A DNA stretch of 64,000 nt. Origin: Punctularia strigosozonata HHB-11173 SS5 (lineage: Eukaryota > Basidiomycota > Agaricomycetes > Corticiales > Punctulariaceae). This document shows positions 1 through 10,356 of this stretch, one piece after another. The stretch's first letter is position 1. Each line of letters opens with the position of its first letter. Both the position numbers and the translations under genes were made by a program. The stretch lies in assembly GCF_000264995.1 (NCBI RefSeq), contig NW_006767440.1:1221863-1285862 (forward strand). The letters are read 5' to 3'. The notes under the pieces were generated by a model. It worked only from the letters and a program-made list of their open reading frames with translations. It searched no databases and had not been told where the DNA came from.

Positions 1-889
1 AACCAGTACCATTAGGTAGTAAAGTAAGTAAGTAATACTATGTGGCCCATCGCAAACCCGCGTACCGGGCAAACTGAACGCGTCTGGTCGCGTCGCAACC
101 CACGTGACACAAGGTGACACCGCGTTTCTCACACCGACGTCGACAACCAGACAACCATAAATTTGGATTCTTCTGAATCCATATGCGCTAGACGTATAGT
201 GCATCGCGTTTCACTTCTGCATATGCAAGAATATCACACTCAGGACATTTCCTCGAAAACCAGCACGACCTTGAGAAAGAGCCAACAACAATGCCACGCG
301 TCGCGATTCCACCCCGGCCTGTCTGATGGACGAAAGGTCCGAACAGAACCAGTCCGTGCCTGTAGGTGCAAGCGCTGAAGCTCAAGTATTAGGATCCGAT
401 TGGCATTTTGTAGCTACGACGCAACTTAATCCAGATGTGATGCAAGAATCTACAAGTGTTCTTCGTTGCTTCTCTGGTTGCAGCGTCTGATTGCCTTGGA
501 TTGGCCATATGCCTTCGAAACCTCGGGTTATTTTCGATCACGCGGATACTCCCTTCCGCTGTGCTCTGAAGGCTGCCGGCCCGCTTTGACTCTGGTGTGC
601 GAGCACCGTAGGACGAGAAGGTGTAGGCGGAAGGCGGACGATGCTTGTTTTCAGCGCCAAGACTATTGCTATGTCCACGGGCTCTGTCACCAGGCGTAGC
701 GGCCTTGATGAGGCGGCGCTTCCGAGGTGTAATACTTTTCCGAATGGACTATCTCTCGGTTGCTGTCACGGAAGAATCGTTCGGTGGCAAATCCGCGTTC
801 CGCGTACAAAGGATCGAGCAACGGTCCATTGTGCGCCGGTTTAGCCACGCTGTGCGGTCTCGTTATCACGACGTGGTCCTCTCTCGTCT
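1..889. other. Upstream region of the PL4 gene, no gene recognised
   Basis: Only short ORFs without recognisable domains occur here. A short AAGT-type microsatellite lies at about 22-36. The right part must contain the promoter and 5' leader of the PL4 gene that follows. I see nothing else. Confidence 0.5.
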
Positions 890-3792
890 ATGGCGTTGGT
901 TTGTTTGGAGTCTTTGTGTCCTCCGCTTTCGGCTTCGGGGCCACTCAGTCCGGAGACTATCTGACCGTGGACACCAGTGGAGGTGAGTCCTGCGACTGGT
1001 AATCGAAGAACAAAACCATAAACACGACACTATTAGGGCTTGTGTTTACCGGTGCGCGGCACTGGATATCTGAATGTACTTATCCACGAGTCTCAAGTCA
1101 CATCTTTCAGTGCACATGACGTGAACGCATGACCAGCGCGTCATGGATCCTCTGATCTCCAGCTACTCGCTTCAGCAATGGCGACATAACATCCCTGAAG
1201 TTCAATGGAGTGGAGGTATGCTGCCTTTTCCAGAGAAAGGCGAATGCTGCTGATATCCGTCTCGCAATTCAGGCACAGGACTCAAGCAAATTCAGTCAGA
1301 TTGTACGCCAGCATTCCCTGACACCTCGCCAAATTGCTGTTGATGTCGGCCACAGAGCTCAGGACTAGGCAGCGCGTCTTGCTCCTGGGTGCGCACCGGC
1401 AACGACGACAATTACATCTTGATCACCTGTACCACAAGCACGTTAACGCAGTAAGTCGCTCGAGAGTTCGGCGCCTCCGATGATCTCATGTCTTCCTACA
1501 GATACTATGGTATGCGCACCACTATCGTCACTCAAAGATTGTGCCTCAGTCTTGACCCCTCTAGTCGCAAGGTACAAAGATCCAGCAGTTCATATGGCGA
1601 CCTAGTATGTTGGCACATCTGGCCATGTATCGCATTGCTCTAATCATACATCCAGTACCACCGCGGAGCCCAGCGTTGGGGAACTTCGTTTCATTGCTCG
1701 CCTCAACAAGGATGTTTTGTACAGCGGATACACCGTCTCAGACGTCGAGGACGGCACTGCAATCGAAGGCAGCGATGTCTTCCTGGTCGATGGACAGACT
1801 CGGTCGAAGTGTTCGTTCAAATCGATTGCATTAACATTCACCCGAAACTGATATTGTGCACCGTTCGCAGTCTATTCATCCAGACAATTCATCGACGATA
1901 GCATCCATGGTGTCACCGGAAGTAGCATTGGTGCGCAATGCCTTGTCCTCTCATGATCCAGGACGGCTCGATATCGAACCACGCATAGGTGCCTACATGA
2001 TCGTCACTACGACTGGATACGAATCGAGCTCCGGTGGACCATTCTTCCGGTAAACAGTCTTCTTAACGTGAACTCTCGAAATGATACTTACTGTCGAGCT
2101 CAACAGTGACATCGATAACCAAGGATGTGAGCCAGCATTGCTTTGCCTCCGCTGACAGCCACTTACGATGATCCCAATCAGCGTCTCAGCAGGAACTGTA
2201 CTTCTGTAAGACGTCCATCTTCTATACGCGTTGACACGATGCTGACATCATTTTCTCGATGCAGATATGGTCAGCAGTGAAGCAGACATGTCATCTTCGT
2301 CGCTGACATGACGTATCACCAGAATTCTGGTCACACCCAGACGGAGTCGTACCGTCAAGGTCTCCACGGTCCTTATGCGCTCTGGGTACATACTGCCCCT
2401 CCGTTGATTCCTTGCGTGAAACTAATGGGCAAAACCAGTTCACGACGGGTTCGGCACCTTCGTCCTCTATCGGTGAGTTCGGCACCTTTGTTTCCAAGGT
2501 CCGTCTGAGCTCACCCGATTCCCGTTAGATACCACCTTCTGGGAAGCTTTGGGCATTTCCGGCTACGTCGCCAAGGCGGCACGCGGTTACGTGATCGGCA
2601 AAGCCATTGATGTCCCCTCTGCTTTCGCGAGCCTTGTCAGCGTCGGCTGGAGCAACTCGGAGGCACAATACTGGGCTCGTGCGGATTCGAGCACCCAGGA
2701 CTTCTCCTCGCCTCCGATGAAGCCAGGAACTTTTACGATGACCTGTCAGTGTTCCCTGCCATACCTGCACGACGGCGTCTAACCCTTAATACATATATGC
2801 AGTGTACAAAACCGAGCTGGCTGTGGGATCACAGTCCGTATCTGTGTCTGCTGGTAGCACGACAACTTCCAACATCCACTCAACCGCCGATGTGAAATCT
2901 TTAGCGCCTATGATTTTTTTAAAGAAAAGTTATGAACCTGTGCATCGCTAGCCGACGCCGTCCAGCCCCATCTGGCAGATTGGCGACTTCGATGGTACCC
3001 CCAGAGGTTTCTTGAACGCAGAGTAAGTCCAATCGTAGACCAATCTGACGATTCTCTGATGATATTACACTACAGTATGATTGAGACAATGCAGTGAGTT
3101 GACACCATAGATGCATTAGCCGCTTGCCCTGACGTTCGGCCACCAGCCCATCGGACTCCCGTATGCATGATTGGTTGAGGACCTACACTGTCGGTCAACA
3201 GGATATCGGCTATTTCCCCATGGCCGTATTCAAGGTCGGTCATGGCGATTTCTCTGTTGGCGGGTCGGACGATTGACGACCTTGGTCCAGGACGTTGGGC
3301 CCGTCACGGTTCGCTTCGCTCTCGCATCTGGTCAAGGTGGGGCACGCACCTTGGTCATCGGCACGACGCTGGCCTTCGCTGGCGGTCGTCCTTCGGTGAC
3401 CATCAATGGCTGGAGTGGTCCCGCCCCGGCGGCGCCCTCCCAGCCCGACAGCCGAGGTGTCACAAGAGGTACCTGGAGAGGCAACGTGAGTGACTAATGT
3501 ACGCTCATGCGATGTCAATGTCTGACGCTTTCATGTAGAATATCCTCTACACCGTTAGCATTCGTGCGTATATCAGGCTTGCAGATGCATCGCCGGTATC
3601 AACTGAGACGATTACCAGCTTCTGGCACGCTTTACACCGGATCGACTGTGAACGTCCTGACGATCTACGCCATCTCGGGCTCATCTGGCACCGACTATTT
3701 GTACGTCCTTGCTACGCTTGCATCACCATAAACCTAACCCATCGAATGTTAGGTCACCCAACTTCGTTGTAGATGCTCTCGCTCTTTACTAG
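890..3792 (+). CDS. Rhamnogalacturonan endolyase, PL4 family (start codon uncertain)
   Basis: Secreted lyase that cleaves the rhamnogalacturonan I backbone of pectin by beta-elimination. About a dozen exons join into a typical PL4 protein of roughly 500 residues. The N-terminus reads [19 protein letters not shown], then [49 protein letters not shown] and [12 protein letters not shown]. The Lys of GQTRSKF and the His of NSGHTQTE followed by [11 protein letters not shown] match the positions of the catalytic Lys/His pair known in PL4. The middle domain ([18 protein letters not shown], then [12 protein letters not shown]) and the C-terminal carbohydrate-binding-like domain ([19 protein letters not shown], then [14 protein letters not shown]) are complete. 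It ends at a TAG after FVVDALALY. The first ATG with a plausible signal peptide, at 890, is one base out of frame with the mature protein, so either the start lies elsewhere or the leader is frameshifted. Exon 1037-1051 is only 15 nt. Confidence 0.87.
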
Positions 3793-4114
3793 TTTAGTGC
3801 TTGCCGTTGTGTTTGGGACCCATTGTTAAGTACTTCCGTGACCTGTGTGAAAATGGCGGGTTTTCTCCTTGCGTTGTATGCCTGCTGCGAGGATTGGGTC
3901 TGCTAGCCTCATGGCGCGGAGCCAAGGCTCGATGATGTCACCGCGGTCAACTGCCGCCAAGACTCTCGAGCTGGGCCGGCCCGCTAAGTCTCGCTTGACC
4001 GGAGACTTCCTCGTACTTCCGGCGACACCTCCATCTCCACCAACACCGAAAGACCGCGGCTCGAGGTGGCGCGGTCGAGTTACTACATACAACCTATCCT
4101 ATAATCCTACCACC
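3793..4114. other. Intergenic, nothing recognised
   Basis: This stretch holds the 3' end of the PL4 gene and the presumed promoter of the membrane-protein gene. No repeat or RNA was recognised. Confidence 0.5.
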
Positions 4115-5120
4115 ATGGCTCCGTCCGGTCTGACGGTCAACAACGACTCACATCTTACGCGCTCGAAGCTCAGACGAGTCGCCCCTGAAATCGGTGGATC
4201 AGAAGGAGGTGCGTTTGGTCGATCCCACTGTCTTTCGTCGAGGACATCCGAGTGAATCAGGACGGGTGCTTGGTTGAATAGGTTTCATCGGCCTCGTCGT
4301 GGGTCTATGCCTTATAATCGTCATCTGCTGCGTCGTCGTCGTCGTCCTCCTCCGAAAACCAGAGCCCACGCCTGCCGACCGCGCCCGCCGCCGCCGACAA
4401 ATGCAAGCACGACAATCTGCACAATCATCGTCCAACAGCTTTGTGGCCAAAATCCGCGCCGTGTTCTCCTCCCGGTCCGGCAATGGCCACGACGTTCCGT
4501 CTGGCGAGCGCGGGTTCAGCCTCGAGCGCGGGCGGAAGATCATCCGCGGGCTGAGCATGACTTCGACCGACCGCCGCGTGCGCGGCTGGCTGCAGGCGAG
4601 CGGGGATGACTGGGACGACGCGGACGAGGTCGCGCACTGGCGGGACGAGTCGCCGGGGCCGAACGCGAACCGGTGGTCGGGCAGCACCATCAGCGGGGAC
4701 CACGCCGAGCTGCCGAAGGACATACAAGACGAATCGCGCTCGTCGTTCAGACACGGGGCCCACGACGACGATGACGACGAAACGGACGAGGAGGGGGAGA
4801 ACCGCGTGGAGATGCACCCCGTGCGGCGGCCGTCTCCCGAGCTGCATATACGCCCGGCGGGCGCGGCGACGCCTGTGGTCGTCGCGCTGCACCATCCGAC
4901 GCGGGATCGGCAGGGATCGGTCGCGGGGGAGAGGGGGATGACCCCTAGCACGGAGGGCCCGGGTCATTCGAGGGAGGGCAGCGCGGACACGGCCGGCAGC
5001 AGCAGTACCGTGCAAGTCGGGAGACCACGAACGAGGGACAGCACGATGAGCGGGATGACGAGCCCGACAGGCTCGATATGGACGTTCGAGCGGGGGACGA
5101 AGTTCAAGGAAAACATCTGA
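4115..5120 (+). CDS. Single-pass membrane protein with a long disordered cytoplasmic-type tail
   Basis: Two exons (4115-4208 and 4282-5120, intron with GTGCGT donor) give 310 residues. A short hydrophilic N-terminus of about 30 residues leads into one strongly hydrophobic segment (about residues 32-55, GFIGLVVGLCLIIVICC followed by a Val run). A basic stop-transfer stretch (DRARRRRQMQ) follows. The rest is low complexity, with an acidic run around HDDDDDETDEEGE and Ser/Thr/Pro-rich stretches ending FERGTKFKENI. There is no cleavable signal peptide, so the topology is probably type III (N-out). Small single-pass proteins of this build are common in agaricomycetes, but I do not recognise a functional family. 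The splice is well supported because it joins the two frames exactly before the membrane segment. Confidence 0.65.
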
Positions 5121-5754
5121 TTGCGCGGGATTTCGGTGTGGTATGTATGGACTGTGGTGTGGGACCTGAATGACCTGGTCGACTGTTGACGTTTGGGGCT
5201 GGTTCTTGCTCGTGTTCCACAATTGTATTCATTATCATCTCACCTCTGCTCTTCGTGTATCGGCTAGTGCTTGTGTAGCTGGTATGCGTGGTGTACTAGT
5301 AGTATGCGACAACGGACGGTCTGGAGCCCGTCCATGACTTATTCGATCCTCAGAAACGATACGACGCGCAATGATCGTAAATGGAATCTGTCTTGATACA
5401 TTTGCCGGCCAAATACTACATCTCTGTAAAGGTAAACCACCAGGGCGCACTAAGATCGAGACCGAGAACGGCCAGATATACCCCATACCATAACTACCGA
5501 TGGAGATAAGCTAAAACGAGCGACGATGAGGGTACCAGTATTGGAGCAAACGATACAGATGGATGTGATTGATGCCTGGATATTCAGCAGTGTATGGATG
5601 GGAGTAGAGGAAGGAGAAGGAAGCGTGCATGCAACTGTGGATGCATCGGGCAGGCCGGTCGACGGCCGACGCACGAGCGAAGGTGGACCAAGCGAAGGCC
5701 CGTCGAGGGCGGCAGGTGTATAGAGAAAATGCGAAGCGCGCAGATGTGGTGAGT
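5121..5754. other. Intergenic between convergent genes
   Basis: The 3' flanks of the membrane-protein gene and the GH16 gene meet here. Only short shadow ORFs are present, with no recognised feature. Confidence 0.5.
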
Positions 5755-7030
5755 CTAGTTGTAGACGGCGATGTAGTTGATCTTCCACTTGGCGACTAAG
5801 GGAACGACACAGATTAGCCTTCTTGGGCACTTGTAGATAGAGCATGACGGTTGTGGAACTCACAATTGAAGTTGGCGCCGTTGGCGACGGCCTCGACGCA
5901 GGTACCGGGGCATCCCGAGTTGGCGTAGTCGGGGCCGGCCCAGTCGCCGCAGATGTCGGTGTTGAGCACGAGGGTGTGCTCGTAAAAGTGCGAGGCGATG
6001 TCGCAGCTCGACGAGCTGAACAACGCCGACGGGCTCGGCCAGGTGCTCGGGTCGGGCGTGCCGGCGGTGATGTCCGCGGGGATCTCGGCGCGGGTGAAGT
6101 GCCAGATCGCGATGCCGGTCGAGTCCCAGAGGTGGGCGAAGACGCCGCCGTAGGCCATGTTGAACCCGTGGCCGAAGGAGGTCGAACCCGCGTCCTGGAT
6201 CGCGCAGCCGGCGTTGTTCCCGTCGGAGGACGCGCATTGCGTGCCGAGGACGTTGCCGGTGAAGGGCTCGGTCGCGTTGGCGGAGGAGGAGGCGAGCGCG
6301 GAGGGCGTCTTGTCGAGCGTGCAGCCGGCGCCGGAGTGGAGGGTGTATTGGTTCTGCTTGTTGGTGTTCACGCCCTCGATCACGTCGATTTCGCCGGCGG
6401 CGGGCCAGTTGGGGCCGACGCTCCACCTGCGTGGGACGGGGGTTCGTGAGTTGGGGATGCGAAGAGGGGAGGAGGAGGGTAGGGCTCACCATGCGGGCCA
6501 GACGCCGCAGCCATGAGGCATCGCGAAGAAGTCGGCGATGAAAAGGCCGCTGCTGTAGCTCTTCTGGCTCTGGAGGCGGACCCTGCGTGGAGATGAGATG
6601 TCGGCTGAGAGATACCTGCAAGATAGACTTACGACTTGCGCTGGCCGCCGGCGGCAACCGTGCTCTTGGTGTCGACGTCCACGGACACAGTGCCGTCGCT
6701 CTGAACGTAGGCGAGGCCTTCGGACATGGCGGTATTCTTGTCGACATATTGAACGTTGCCGTGCGTGGGGTCAGCGCCGGTGTAAAAGTCCCAGCCGCTG
6801 CAAGGCACGGGTTCGCGTCAATATCCATGATGAAAGGCACGCCGATCACCAATGGCTGCTCACTCGAAGAAGTTGTCGCCCTGCCACTTGTCCGTGAGGT
6901 TGTAGGTCTTGGAGCGGATGTTGAAATTCCGTGCACGGTGCCTCCTCTGTTTGGAAGAGCCCTCGTGGGGGTTGCCTGCGAGCGCCGCGAGGGGCAGGGC
7001 TGCGAGAACGAACGCCGTAAGACCGTGCAT
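5755..7030 (-). CDS. GH16 family beta-glucanase (laminarinase / endo-1,3(4)-beta-glucanase type)
   Basis: Secreted endo-glucanase of about 330 residues with a signal peptide (MHGLTAFVLAALPLAALAG). The first ATG is at 7030-7028. The exons join as NLTDKWQGDNFFE, GWDFYTGADPTHGNVQY, SYSSGLFIADFFAMPHGCG, then WSVGPNWPAAGEIDVIEGVN. GEIDVIEGVN, at about residues 152-161, is the GH16 ExDxxE catalytic motif (nucleophile and acid/base Glu). This form is typical of fungal Lam16A-like enzymes acting on beta-1,3/1,6- and mixed-linkage glucans. The C-terminus has the usual Cys-rich GCPGTCVEAVANGANF and ends KWKINYIAVYN. Four introns have standard borders. A TATA box lies about 130 bp upstream of the ATG. 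The protein may act in wall remodelling or in digestion of glucans; the sequence does not decide. Confidence 0.92.
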
Positions 7031-7161
7031 CGCGCGTGAAGTTGTGGGGAGGCTCGTCGGGATCGTGAAGCGGAAGAAGGGAGACGGAGTGAGGCCGGAG
7101 AGCGGGCGAAAGGAGGGAGGGGAAAGTTTGTAGATGGCTCTGCATGTTGCGGCAGCCGTTC

Positions 7162-7169
7162 CTTTTATA
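7162..7169 (-). promoter_or_regulatory. TATA box of the GH16 gene
   Basis: On the minus strand the sequence reads TATAAAAG. It lies about 130 bp upstream of the GH16 start codon, a plausible distance for a fungal core promoter with a leader of about 100 nt. Confidence 0.5.
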
Positions 7170-9005
7170 CAGCATGCGGTGGTTGGACCGAAGCGCGTTG
7201 CGTGGCCGGAGTAGGAAGCCAGGGCGTGGACCGTCCAAATTTAGTCGCGTATTGTCCGCTTCCCTCATTGTTTGTCTACCCCACCTTCCGCACACCACAA
7301 AGCCACGAAGACATGGACAGTAACAACGTTGCGTTGAAAGAAACAACGAAGCTCAGCTAGCTCGCCTGCCTCTGCATGTTGGCCACCCTCTGCTCAGTCC
7401 CAGTCGTCCCCCGGCCACATCAATATCAGCTCCATCGCCGGGTCCGGCAAAAAGTCTGCTGCGTAGCGACGGACCCCCGGCAGGTGGACCCAGACCTCGC
7501 TCCGATCAGGAATCAATGGAGATCAGGGACGCCAGCGATGCCCAACTGAGCTCGACTTCAGTAGTGAGAGCGACATAGATAGGACGGCGAACGACTGCCA
7601 TCTCATCAGTACTGTCGCATATGGACAGTCGGGCCTTAGCATGCTCGATGGGTTGCGCGTTTACTGATGCATGATTCAAGTCATAAAAATACTCTGGTGA
7701 ATCTGGATGTAACCATGTCTCCCCGGCAGCATCTTGGGCCGCCGAATTGCCTGCAACTCATAAGGCGGCAAGCAATTCATATGCATCAACGGCAGAGGCC
7801 GAGAAGCCGCCCTGACGGCGATACATAGGGCTCTACGGAACCCTGATGCTGAGTACATGGAAATATGAAGGAAAAGGAAACCCAGCTGCATTAATGACTC
7901 CCACATTGAAACCACACGCGGAAAGGGCTTCGAGCATCAGCTCAAGGCGCGTCAACACTTGCCAAAGATAACGACGGATAAAGCGTTATAGACGGTTACA
8001 TCCTTCATTTGGCCCAACGCCCGCATCAGGCCTGTTCATCTGCCGAATATTGCACATGAGGCGCGCTTGAGGAGTTGGAACGATCAACGAAAGCTACATA
8101 CCTCGGACTTTCAAGCCTCAAGTGTGGGATAAGTACTGTCGATGACATGCAATACTGCGGCTAATACCTCACAAAGACGGGCTTTGACTCGATGTTGTTC
8201 GCGCGGGTATGTCAGAGCATAACGCAGGGCACCAAAACTGGCCCTCGGAATAGCGGCTGCATGGTCGGTGCCGATTCACAATCGTGCGCCTGAAAAAGTC
8301 GGGCAGGGCTCAGAGTACGCCGAGTTTCAATAACACAGAGGAACGGTTAAATGACAGTTGCCGAGGAAGCCCGTGAAAGCCGGTTTGGTTGAGCGAAGGC
8401 CAGGGTTCTCTATCGAGAGTGGCTGGCACAAGTACGAGCAAGAACAACGCCGATATTGTGAGCCGGCATGATCTCCTGTTGAGGGGGCTGTGTAGGCCGT
8501 CGACGCGCCATGGGCCATGGTGACGACCGCACGCATGCACATGCTCTTGGCATTATTGTGTTGAGCCAGATCACGTTTCTGTGGAGGTTTGGGCTGCAAA
8601 CGTCGAGCAAAGCGCCGTGAATGTACGGCCCAGAGACGGCGCCTTGCTCGTGATCGTCGGGCAAGACGTGCAAGCTGTGGGTTCACATACATGATACAAT
8701 TTGTGCCCCACTTCTCCGGTAAGCGGACGCTGTGAAGGAGTACCCTACATAAGCGGGCAGTTTTCCTGGAGAAGCCGCGACGGTGGAGCGCTGTTGTCGA
8801 TAGGCTTGGCAAGTGCAGGATCAGTTGACGTTGCGACTCTGCCTCTTTGCATGCAGTGAAAATGTTGGTGTCTTGCTCTACCTTTTGTGGCATGCTCGCT
8901 CGACTGAAACATGGCCAGCCGCTGCGAAATGATCGACATTGGACTGCACAATGGTTCAGAGACCGTGGCTACGCAAAGATAAAAAGGGAAGATGTCGAAG
9001 GACGC
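7170..9005. other. Long intergenic stretch, no supported gene
   Basis: There are several short overlapping ORFs, the longest at 8327-8893 on the minus strand (188 codons). None has a recognisable domain, signal peptide or splice logic. It ends at the left target duplication of the hAT element. Confidence 0.45.
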
Positions 9006-9013
9006 GCGCGCCC
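9006..9013. repeat. Left target-site duplication of the hAT element
   Basis: GCGCGCCC directly abuts the left terminal inverted repeat and is identical to the sequence directly after the right one. Confidence 0.9.
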
Positions 9014-10071
9014 TAGTGTTGTCGACGAGCGAGTTCGAGCGAGTTCGAGTGGCGCCACTCGTCGAAACTCGCAACTTCGAGCTGAGTCGAGTTGGCTCGA
9101 CGAGTGGTCGGATTCAATAGACATTTATAGCTAAGTACTGTATGCAATCTAATACTCGTCGCAGTAGAACAATGCTACGTATGAGATGATTCCGTGCTGT
9201 CTGCGAGTAAGAATCGCAGTTCGTCAGCTCCCTCAGGGCCCACATTTCGTAGCTCGTTGTAAGCATATTCAGTCAGAGGGCCTTCTATAGCATAGTCCTC
9301 GGGACGGGCAACAAAATCTTCTGTGAAGGAGAGGGACTCCCGGCGGTAGTAGCTCTTGAGGAACTGCAGGACTTCCATCAGTTCGGGAGAGAGACGATTG
9401 CGGCGAAGGGTGTCAGTTTCTTTGGCGGATGAGAAGAATCTCTCGCAGCTGACTGATGATGCCTGTGCGGGTAGAATATCGAGTGCGATGCGATACAGGA
9501 GGGGGTACTCGTATCGTTTGGTCTACAAGCTGAGAGGTGAGTGATGATGAACATGAAGAGCAAATTCGCGGCATACCTGCCAATACCACAGCAAATCCAG
9601 TCCATCCTCGATGCCGTTCTCTATGACTGGCTCGGCACAATATCTATCGAGCTCTGCGAGTGCTTGAAGACGGTCGTCCGCGTCGTGTGTCCGTTGTGCC
9701 GGGTCACAATCACAAGAGACTTGCATCGGGCCAGGAGAGAGACAGGTTGCGTCGAAGAGCGGTAGAATACAATGCAAACGAGTAAATTCCTCATTATAAG
9801 TGACGACAGCGGTGGAGCGACATGAAACGAATGTACAAGCGACGCTATAGCGGTCGGATTTTCGTTCAACGCGCCGAGACGCGACGAGATCAGACGGTGT
9901 CGCGCTGGGACCCATCACGTGCTCGCGAGCAGCCGCTGACACAGCAAGGTGCTCCAACTCGGAGCCCCAACTCGAAAAGTCAATCGATTGGACTCGATTT
10001 TCGAGTTTTTGACGAGTTTACGTCCGAGTCGAGCGAGTTTCGAGTTTGACTCGACTCGAACGACAACACTA
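9014..10071 (-). mobile_element. Internally deleted hAT transposon with TIRs and 8-bp target duplication
   Basis: The 1058 bp element is bounded by perfect 11 bp terminal inverted repeats TAGTGTTGTCG at 9014-9024 and, inverted, at 10061-10071. Subterminal arrays of CGAG/CTCGA-type repeats follow on both sides. It is flanked by identical 8 bp copies GCGCGCCC at 9006-9013 and 10072-10079, the target-duplication length of the hAT superfamily. Inside, on the minus strand, only the C-terminal hAT dimerisation part of the transposase is left. The BED zinc finger and the catalytic RNase-H-like core are missing, so the copy is non-autonomous. It lies 286 bp upstream of the PL14 start codon. Confidence 0.93.
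9175..9690 (-). pseudogene. hAT transposase remnant (C-terminal dimerisation domain)
   Basis: Two exons separated by a 54 bp intron (9523-9576) read ENGIEDGLDLLWYWQ, then TKRYEYPLLYRIALDILPAQ, SSVSCERFFSSAKETDTLRR and NRLSPELMEVLQFLKSYYRR. The protein ends at a TAG at 9175-9177. PLLYRIALDILPAQASSVSCERFFSS is the conserved core of the hAT family C-terminal dimerisation region. No upstream transposase domains can be found before the right terminal repeat, so this is a truncated, presumably non-functional gene. The intron and frame are still intact, which fits an internal deletion rather than long decay. Confidence 0.85.
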
Positions 10072-10079
10072 GCGCGCCC
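10072..10079. repeat. Right target-site duplication of the hAT element
   Basis: GCGCGCCC directly follows the right terminal inverted repeat and is an exact copy of the left one, which suggests a fairly recent insertion. Confidence 0.9.
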
Positions 10080-10356
10080 TCCCCCATCACGGTGGAAACC
10101 CCCGTTTTCCCACGATTACGATTACTTGTAGGCACAGGCGGCCTCCGGCTCTTTACCCTCCCCTTCACGCCTTCCGCACCTCCCTCCCCTTCTCCGCCGA
10201 TCCGACTTGTTTACGTTGTTCCTTGTGTACTGTCCTGTCTTAAACAGCTTTTTTCAAGGTACGAACTTCGTTTATCCACTTTACAACACGCGTCTCACTC
10301 TAAGTTTCATACTCGAACCACAGGAATCCACTCTCGTTTAACAGGAAATCGCCACT

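Noticed and set aside
4425-5222. 265- and 250-codon minus ORFs opposite the membrane-protein gene
   Set aside because: Antisense shadows; the plus-strand model has a matching upstream exon, a clean splice and a membrane helix.
5860-6936. 358-codon minus-strand ORF rich in Arg
   Set aside because: It is a shadow of the GH16 exons in another frame; the Arg-rich composition is typical of an off-frame reading of GC-rich coding DNA.
8327-8893. 188-codon minus ORF in the long intergenic region
   Set aside because: It overlaps other ORFs of similar length, with no domain, leader or conserved pattern; most likely chance.
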